NCBI GenBank assembly: GCA_030998015.1
Contig: JARWMV010000243.1
Location: 1,176,001-1,240,000, forward strand
DNA length: 64,000 nucleotides
Direction: 5' to 3'
DNA from: Ceratorhiza oryzae-sativae
Lineage: Eukaryota > Basidiomycota > Agaricomycetes > Cantharellales > Ceratobasidiaceae
Below the pieces are notes generated by a model, which was not told the origin of the DNA, did no database searches, and was given only the letters and a program-made list of their open reading frames with translations. This document shows positions 56,267 to 64,000 of this stretch, piece after piece. Position 1 is the first letter of the stretch, and every line of letters begins with the position of its first letter. The translations under genes and the position numbers were made by a program.

Positions 56267-59200
56267 GCTCAAACCATGCCAGGGGGGCAGTCTTGGGCAC
56301 TATATTACAAAATGCACAGAATGAAAATAAAAATATGGAAATGGAATGTATGTTGTTAGGAAACCAATCAAAACTTCAGTTTTTCTTTCATGCATTCCCT
56401 CTGTGCATAACCCCTGAACACAAGTCTGCATATAATATGAAAAAATTCAATGGATGGGCCATGATTGATTCAGGGGCCACATCAGTATTTATACATGAAG
56501 AGCTGGTTAAGCAATACTGTATTCCTACCATCTCCCTAAAAACACCAAAAAAACTATGAGTAATCAATGGAAGGGAGATTGACTCTGGGTCTGTTACCCA
56601 TTATTGCACCTTTGAGTTGTGCATTCAGGAGCACCAAGAAATTCTCAGTGCTTATGTTGTGAACATTGGCAAAAATGATTTAGTCCTGGGCATGTCATGG
56701 CTCAAATTCCATAATCCTGACATTGATTGGGATGGAAAGGACATGAAGTGCAACTTGCCAATATGTTTGAAGCACTGCATCACAAAACCCTTACACGTAT
56801 GAGCAAATGAACCCAAGGAGCTCCAGTTGGACTCCTTAGACTTGCTCCCAGCAAAATATAAAGAGTTCAAGAAAATATTCACTGAAGAAGATGATGTCCA
56901 GCCATTACCACCCCATAGGAAGTGGGACATGGAAATAGATCTAAAACCAGATGCTAAGCCAAGGCATGGCCCCATATATAGTGTGGGTGTCAAGGAAGAT
57001 GCAGAATTGCGCAAGACCTTGGACTGCCAACTAAAAGCAGGGCATATTAGACCCTCAAGGTCACCAATGGCATCCCTGATCATAGTTGTTAAAAAAAAGA
57101 ATGGGAAGCTGCACATGTGCATCGACTACTGGTGGCTAAATGAAATGACTGTCTCCAATGTGTACCCACTCCTGCGCATCAATGATATTGTGGAGACTTT
57201 GCATGGGGCATGGATATTCACCAAGTTTGATCTAAAGTGGGGTTTCAACCTCATATGAATTCAGGAAGGAGATGAATGGAAGGCTGCTTTTAAGACCAAA
57301 TACGGGCTGTATGAGCCCTTAGTCATGCAATTCAGCCAAAAGAATGCACCAGGAACCTTCATGGCTATGATCTGGGAGGAATTCCAGGACATTGAAGGCA
57401 TTTATGTTGTAATTTACATGGACAACATATTAGTATTCTCAAAAAACCAAGAAGAACATGATGAACATGTCAGAGAAGTCTTGCGTTGTCTCCAAAAGGC
57501 TGGCCTATACTGTGCCCTGGAGAAATGTGTTTTTGATGTCACCAAAGTGGACTGCCTGGGAATAGTAGTGACTCCTCAGGGAATTAAAGTAGACCCAGCC
57601 AAGGTTGAAAAAGCCATCAAATGGCCAACCCCTACCAACCCAACTGAAGTCCTGGAAGGGCTGGGGTTTGCAAATTGGTTAAGGCACTTCATAAAGGACT
57701 TTTCGAAAATCACAAAATGCCTTTATGAACTTGTCAAGAAGGATGTAAAGTGGGAATGGATGGAAGAAAGGGACTGGGCATGGAACTTACTGAAGCAGAA
57801 ATTAAAGGAAGCCCCCCTCCTAATTCAGCCAGAACCCAGCAAACCATTCATTCCAGAAACAGACACCTCAGGCTATGCCACAGGCGCTGTACTATTGCAA
57901 TATGGAGAAGACAGAATGCTCCACCCAATCTCCTACTACTCCAAAGCTATGGTCCTGGCAGAAAGGAACTATGACATCTACAACAAAGAAATGCTGGCAA
58001 TTATAAAAGCCCTCAAACACTGGTGTCACTTGCTAGAAGGGGCCAAACACCCAGTAAACATTGTTTGTGATCACAAGAATCTGGAGTTGTTGTGACCCTC
58101 TGGGGGCTCCCTTGTGGAGCACTTAAGTAGTGGCTGCGTTGACGGTTTGGTGCTATGCAGTATGTATTGAGTGTTCTAGTTACAGTGTTTGCTATGGTCT
58201 ATGGTGGTTGACGAGATAAAGCAAGCTGAGGCATCCAGTCTTGCTTTATCCTCCTTATATATACCTGTGGCTGCAGTGGCTGCAGACGTATCATCTAAGC
58301 ACACTCCGCAGTAGGTGTAGGTTATGTACAGTACTATGGGTTAGGTAATTGTTTGTCTTAAGTTTGTGCGGCTCTGAATCTTATAGAGCCGCGTGAGGTC
58401 TGAGGGGTAGGCGCTGAGGTCACGTGATCCTGCTGAAGGCGCCGAGATCACATGACAACTCACTCCTCGCTCCAAGTAACAATGGAGAGAAATGCTGGAG
58501 CGAGTTCAGGGTAACCACCGTAGGCGCTGAGGTCACGTGATCCTTCTGTAAGCGCTGAGATCACGTGACAACTCGCTCCTCGCTCCAAGTAACAAGGGAG
58601 AGAAATGCTGGAGCGAGTTCAGGGTAACCACCGTAAGCGCCGGCTAAGCGCCGAGGTCACGTGACCTTGTTTATGGCTTGTTCCGCTTAGGAAAAATGCC
58701 ATAAATCTGTAGAAATATTTGGTTGTTTTGTTATGTCCGTTTGACGGGTCATAACAGGAGTATTGGAAGACAAATTGGCCATTGAATGGCTGAGTCACAC
58801 AATGGCACGAGTTCCTGTCCAGGTTTGAATTCAAGATCCTATACATTGAAGGGGCAAAAAATGGCTGGGCAGACATACTCTCTAGGTTATCAAGGCACAT
58901 CCCTAAAGAGGGGGGTGAGAGCCAAGCTCTGCTTGTGCAAAACCAATTTTTGGAATTAAAATCATTGTGGCTACAAGCAATCATGCCAGACCACAACCTG
59001 GAACAACTCATTAGGGATGCTATCCCAGGGGATGAGCACCTGTCAAAAGTGCTAAAAGCCCTAGATGACAATGAGAAGGTCAAAAATTGGGAATGGGATG
59101 AAGAACTTTTACAATATAAGGGCTGAATCTATGTCCCAAATAACAAAGAACTTTGCAAGCTGATTATTGAAAGTTGTCATGATAACCCAGCAGCAGGACA

Positions 59201-60460
59201 CCCAGGACAGTTCAGAACATATGAATTGTTAAACCACAAATATACATGGTCATCAATGAAGAAATCAGTCAACAAATATGTCACACATTGCGAATCCTGT
59301 ATTAGGAACAAGCACAGCAACCAGGTTCCCCCAGGGCTCTTAAACCCAATACCAGCACTGGAAAAACCTTGGGAGAAAATCACTTATGACCTGATTACTG
59401 GACTACCCCTGTCAGAAGGGTTTGATGCCATATTTACAGTAGTCAACTGACTGACAAAAATGGCCCACTTTATTCCATGTCAATCAGAGGCCAGTGCCAT
59501 GGATTGCACAAACCTGTTCCTAACTTATGTATGGAAACTTCACAGGTTACCATGGAAAACCATTTCAGACCATGGCCCCAACTTCACATCCAAATTCCTA
59601 AGGCACCTGTATAAACAGCTAGATATAAAACCTTCCTACTCCACAGCATATCACCCCCAAACAGATGGCCAGTCTGAAAGGGCTAATCAAGTAGTAGAAG
59701 GGTACCTCAGACACTACATATCAGATTGGCAAGACGACTGGGTCTCACTCTTACCCTTGGCAGAATTTGCCTACAACAATGGTGTCAATGCCTCAACTGG
59801 CAAATCACCATTCTTTGCAAACTACAGTTTCCATCCAAGGTTGGCAGTTGGGGACAAGGAGGGACAAGAATTTCCCTTAGCAGACAATCACACAGAATGG
59901 CTTCAAAAGGGCCATGATGAACTCAAGGCCACTCTGGAAATATCAAACCAGAGGATCAAAGAATACTATGATCAGAAGCATTGGACCCCAGAAGCCATCA
60001 AGGTTGGGGACAAAGTCTGGCTCAACACCAAGAACATACGCACACAACAGGCCTCCAGGAAACTGGCCCACAAGAGAGTTGGACCATTCAAGGTGGTAGC
60101 ACAACATGGCACTCATGCCTTCAAACTGGACTTGCCAATAACCATGAAAATACACCCAGTATTTCATGTTTCACTCCTGACCAAACATAAAGACAATCCC
60201 TATGGACGTCAGGTTCCCCCACCACCACCTGTGGTAACTCCAGAAGGGGAAGAAGAATTCAAGGTAGAACAGATCATAAAGTTGCAATACAACAAAAGGT
60301 CTAACATCTTCAAATACTATGTCAAATGGCTTGGATATGACAAGTGACAATGGCTAACTTACGATGACCTGGTAAATGCACCAGAACTCATGGCCAACTA
60401 TGTCATGTCACACCCAAAGGCACCCCATGACCCCTGTGCCTTGAAGGGGGGAAGTGTCAT
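56263..60460 (+). pseudogene. A4 pol, multiple TGA stops and a solo LTR insertion
   Basis: Protease (MIDSGATSVF near 56460), RT with palm YMDN (57415-57430, Asp to Asn), RNase H up to 58087, then a solo C LTR, then RNase H end, integrase and chromodomain (EEFKVEQIIKLQYNKR near 60255). TGA codons near 56557, 56800, 57256, 59124, 59448 and 60345 replace Arg seen in A1 or in the other copies. The Asp to Asn change would also disable RT. Confidence 0.9.
58088..58756 (-). repeat. Solo LTR, family C, in A4 pol
   Basis: 669 bp, minus orientation, TSDs GGAGT at 58083-58087 and 58757-58761. It keeps two 113-bp units. Confidence 0.93.
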
Positions 60461-60830
60461 GAACTGACATGCATATATCCACTCTATAATATTTTCTTGA
60501 TTTATTACATTTTATGAGATCCTTTCAAAAACATACTTGCCTTTTATGGTATATCTGTGTCATGTGATTCAGGGGATGTTCCAGACTGATAACCGAGATG
60601 TATTTCAACTCTGATGTGAAATTCTGCAGTTCCACAGTTGCTTCTATCACTTCTATCTCTTATCAGTTGTGACTCACTGTATGGACTTGTTTGTTATGAT
60701 GTGGCTCATATCATGTATATAAACCAGGTCAAGTTCACAGAGGGCTCCTCAAGAACTTGACCTCTCGTCGAATACAAGTTCTTTTCTTTTCTTACTACTT
60801 TCCTTGTTGCCTGACTTGTCATTGTCGACA
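60455..60830 (+). repeat. LTR, family A (3' LTR of A4)
   Basis: 376 bp, directly after the polypurine tract GAAGGGGGGAAG. Confidence 0.9.
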
Positions 60831-62021
60831 TGCAGTAATGACAATACCTGTCTTGGAAGTTTTCAATGGTATCTAGTAGGTGACAAAGGAGTGGTTGGCC
60901 AAGGTTATCCAGCTTATAGCTGGTGATGGGGGATGATATAGTAGTATAGGAATTTGTCCTTCTTAGGACAATAAGGGCAGCATGCTGGGAAGGTGGCTCT
61001 GTTTGCCTGATGGCAGATCTTGCACTCAGGGGCACCCAGCTTGGTAATAAAGGCTTGTTGGGCTTGTCCAACTTTCTGGGGACAGACTTTGACAATTTTC
61101 ACACAGTTAAAGTTGATGTGCCTGGCCTCTTCAAGGATGTCTTCAGCCAAGTTGAGAGTGAAGCAGTGGATAGACAGGTGTCTGAACCACCCACACAAAT
61201 GGCAGTACTGGTCTTCTGTAAAAGGTTGTGCCACTGAGGGCTGTGTGTTCCATCAGAGACATACTCAAGCAAGAGCAAGATAGAAGAGGAAGAAAAATAG
61301 ACCCTTTCCCAAGTCTATTGGAACAGGAAGGTGACTTCTGTTGCTCAGCTGCTTAAGGGCAATGAGTGACCCCACCTCTTGTTGATGAAAGAGATTAGAG
61401 AACCAAAGCTTGTTACAACATGTGAGGGACCCAACCTTTGTTCAGTGAGCAGCTGTGTCCATGAAGACTGATAGTGCTTCAACTGATATAGGTATACAAG
61501 GTTTCACAGAGGCATGTATAGGGCAACAATGTCTTGTGGCTGTGGATAGGTGGAGTAGGATTGAGGAAGGCAATGGAGTGTTATCTTGAGACAATGCCAA
61601 CAGTGTTTCAGATGTATCCCAGATGACACTGAGACTTACAATTGAAAGAACTTGACCTGATGTTGACAGCAACAAGTCAGGCAACAAGAAAAATGATAAG
61701 AAAAGAACTTGTATTCAACAAGAGGTCAAGTTCTTGAGGAGTCCTCTGCAAACTTGACCTGGTTTATATACATGATAAGAGCCACATCATAACAAACAAG
61801 TCTGTACAGTGAGTCATGACTGATAAGAGATAGAAGCAACTGCGGAGCTGTGGAATTTCACATCAGAGTTGAAATACATCTTGGTCACCAGTCCGGAACA
61901 TCCCTGAGTCACATGACACAGATATGCCATAAAAGGCAAGTATGTTTTGAAAATGATCTCATAAAATGTAATAAATCAAGAAAATATTATAGAATGGATA
62001 TATGCATGTCAGTTTGTGACA
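60831..62021 (-). mobile_element. A5: family-A remnant, leader and 5' LTR
   Basis: Leader ORF remnants (60914-61234, with CHLCGWFRHLSIHC and CPYC) and a shortened 5' LTR at 61661-62021 (361 bp). Gag, pol and 3' LTR are absent. It was the target for A4 and, judging by the leader junction at 53101/53102, also for A3. Confidence 0.8.
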
Positions 62022-64000
62022 CTTATTAGCTTAAGTAACAGCTAGAAGGGCCTTGAGTCAAGGCCACATCACAAGCCCCAGCACTAAGCATCTAACTTAG
62101 CTGCTGTCCACAGTTGCTTACTCAGCAACAGGTGTCCATCAGCCTTGAGCACCTAAGTGCATATGGTGTCAAGCCACAAGACAGTAGACACACATAAGGT
62201 ATCAAGCCAAGACATGCCATGCATCAGCAGTAGTCAGGACATAGTCTAGATTGATTAAGGGCATTAGCCACTTGTAAAGCAAAGGTCTGACAACTGCTTC
62301 AGAGGTTGTGACAATGCAGGTATGCAAAGGGAAAGGACAAGTGCAAGAGCAGGAGGAAGAAGTGGAAGAGGAGTACAAGGAGGATGGGGAGGAATATTAA
62401 AGACTTGAATCGTTTTACATGTTAGCAAATGTGAGTATGTATATGAATCTTTCTGAGTAATCTGTGGTCTGTATTTTCCATATCATCAACACCTGGTGCT
62501 ATACATGTCTAGCATGCTGTGTTTTGTCCCCTATGTCCATATGTATACACACTTTGGTCTTTGCTCCTCCCTCTCAACTGATTTTCTCAATTTGAATGTA
62601 TGTCAACTGAACCAATTGAATATCTCTTGCACAACTACTATGAGCACATATCACAAGGGTCACATGTATCTTGTTGATTTGTGGTGCTAACCTCTGTGAA
62701 TTATTGCAGTAGATAAAGCCCAATTGCTTGGATTATAGGCAATCATAGCCACTCCACTCAGTTTTGCAAATTGCTTCAACCAGGGTTTTATTCCATAAAA
62801 TCAATGCTCCCATGTCTTTGATTCACTGTTATTGCTGGATGTAAATGGGGGGGGGTGAGCAATCCTTGCAACTGCTTTATGCAAGGTAATTCAATGATAT
62901 CTACTTTGATAATTTGCAGGGGTTTTTCCTGATGAAAGTGTGTATATTGCACACTCACATTGTAATGCAAATTGTCAAGGTTATTCCAAATTTCAATATA
63001 AAATCACATCTTTTTCTAGTAAAACTGAGGCCATGTTAATTTTAAAGCATTCCATATGCACCATTAGAGCCATTCACAATATTTGAATGTACTCAGAAGC
63101 CTGTGGGGAAGACTGCTTCTTATTGTGCATTGTGCCTTTTCTGTCTCCCCCAAGGTTGGGTCACCTGATTTTCTGGTGCCAAACCCCCATCAAAAACACC
63201 TCCATGACTTTTTGTTGCAGGTTTGATTACAAAATTTGTAATAGACTCTTATGAATACTAATCAAAAAGCAGACCCACCAAAAGGGGAAGGGCAACACAC
63301 TGAAAACTTGATTTGTTGCTTTAAGTAAAGTTGTTTGCACCACATATGCAATTGTGTAGAACTTTTCTTCTGCAAAAAAGGCATGGAATTGAATAAGTTG
63401 TTACTTCCCATGTGGATGCATTGCTTTCCAAGGGAGAGGAAGGAACATTTTGACATGAATAATGGCACAAAACATCTTTGTAGAATTGTCTCAATTTATT
63501 GATCATATTTACATTTGAAACCAAGGGAATCTGGTGCTACATACATTTTGACTCAACTGGGCTGTGAACCCCCCCTCCCAGTTGCCAGTGCTTGTTGGTG
63601 TTAAACCCTGAATAGCTTACAACTAAGCAGCTGTTGTCAAGTTGTAAGTAGATACCTCCATTTCCAATAGTCTATTATGAACATTGATCCATCTAAGATG
63701 TGTGTTTATGCATGAACACCATTGAATCACACTATGATGCATGAGTACACCATGTAATGGTTTGCAGTGGCTCAGGTTATCCATATTCATGCCTGGGTGT
63801 ACCCATGGTGAGGCTGTCCCATGTCAGACTCTATTGTGGCTTTACTATTTGCATACATAGGCATCTATTTTCCCACAGAATGTATTGATCCCCACCTCAG
63901 CATGTGGTTGTGCATCACATGTGAAAGAAGTTTTATTTTTTCCTTTACATAGGGTAGTTGGCCCAAAATTATTCCTTTTCAATGGATTATTCTGTTCTGA
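62022..64000. other. AT-rich non-coding region, no supported gene
   Basis: No long open frame, no LTR and no domain seen. Many TG and CA but few CG dinucleotides, so it may be old, decayed repeat sequence. Scattered short frames (for example 63262-63468, minus) have no features. Confidence 0.5.

Larger units (their letters stand above)
53156..60830 (+). mobile_element. A4: family-A chromovirus in plus orientation
   Basis: LTRs 53156-53531 and 60455-60830 (376 bp each). After the 54-bp spacer is flipped, target bases TGCGG and TGCAG would flank it. Contains leader, an intact gag, and a pol with several TGA stops and a solo C LTR (58088-58756). Older than A1 by LTR and coding decay. Confidence 0.9.

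Overview
The window looks like a chromosome segment of a filamentous basidiomycete, probably an agaricomycete. The evidence is introns of about 50 nt with GT...AG ends in nearly every gene, a fungal gene set (Sec61 alpha, 2OG dioxygenase, homeobox, F-box/LRR, VIT/CCC1 transporter) and dense chromodomain Ty3/gypsy retrotransposons. A Rhizoctonia-like fungus is my impression from memory of similar retroelement proteins; the window does not prove it.

Layout. Positions 1-13.7 kb are GC-rich and gene-dense. In order they hold sec61 alpha (minus, 3' end cut by the window edge), a gamma-butyrobetaine/trimethyllysine dioxygenase (minus), a homeodomain protein (minus), an F-box protein (plus, divergent from the homeodomain gene), a multi-pass membrane protein (minus) and a VIT1/CCC1 cation transporter (plus). 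From 13.8 to 62 kb there are almost only retrotransposons. They are lower in CpG and nested several layers deep. Positions 62-64 kb hold no gene I can support.

Retrotransposon block. Three Ty3/gypsy chromovirus families can be separated by LTR: A (LTR about 376 bp), B (about 520 bp) and C (557-679 bp). Most copies have readable 5-bp target-site duplications (TSDs), so the insertion order can be followed. Element A2 (14617-45765, TSD TCTTT) was split by C1 (TSD TGTTG), B1 (TSD TCCAT) and A1 (TSD ATCTC). Removing the three leaves 6941 bp, close to the 6946 bp of young A1. B1 carries a solo C LTR in gag. Further right, B2 sits in A3, and A3 and A4 sit in A5, with solo LTRs on top. Nearly all in-frame stops are TGA where related copies or the family have Arg (CGA), which points to CpG decay.

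Most unusual locus: C1 (15403-25661, 10.3 kb). Between its pol gene and the polypurine tract it carries about 3.3 kb of extra coding sequence. This comprises an unknown ORF (X1), an antisense ORF with an apparent spliceable intron (X2), and a Rep-like protein with HUH-endonuclease and superfamily-3 helicase motifs like those of CRESS-DNA viruses. Upstream of Rep are tandem repeats holding palindromic stem-loops; downstream is a tRNA-like hairpin. A second, decayed copy of the Rep helicase lies 100 bp from the VIT gene. An LTR retrotransposon carrying a rolling-circle Rep module, or a Rep element lodged inside one, is the leading candidate for something undescribed here.

All three LTR families also look self-primed in the Tf1 manner: the segment next to the 5' LTR is complementary to a segment about 30 nt downstream of the LTR TATA box.
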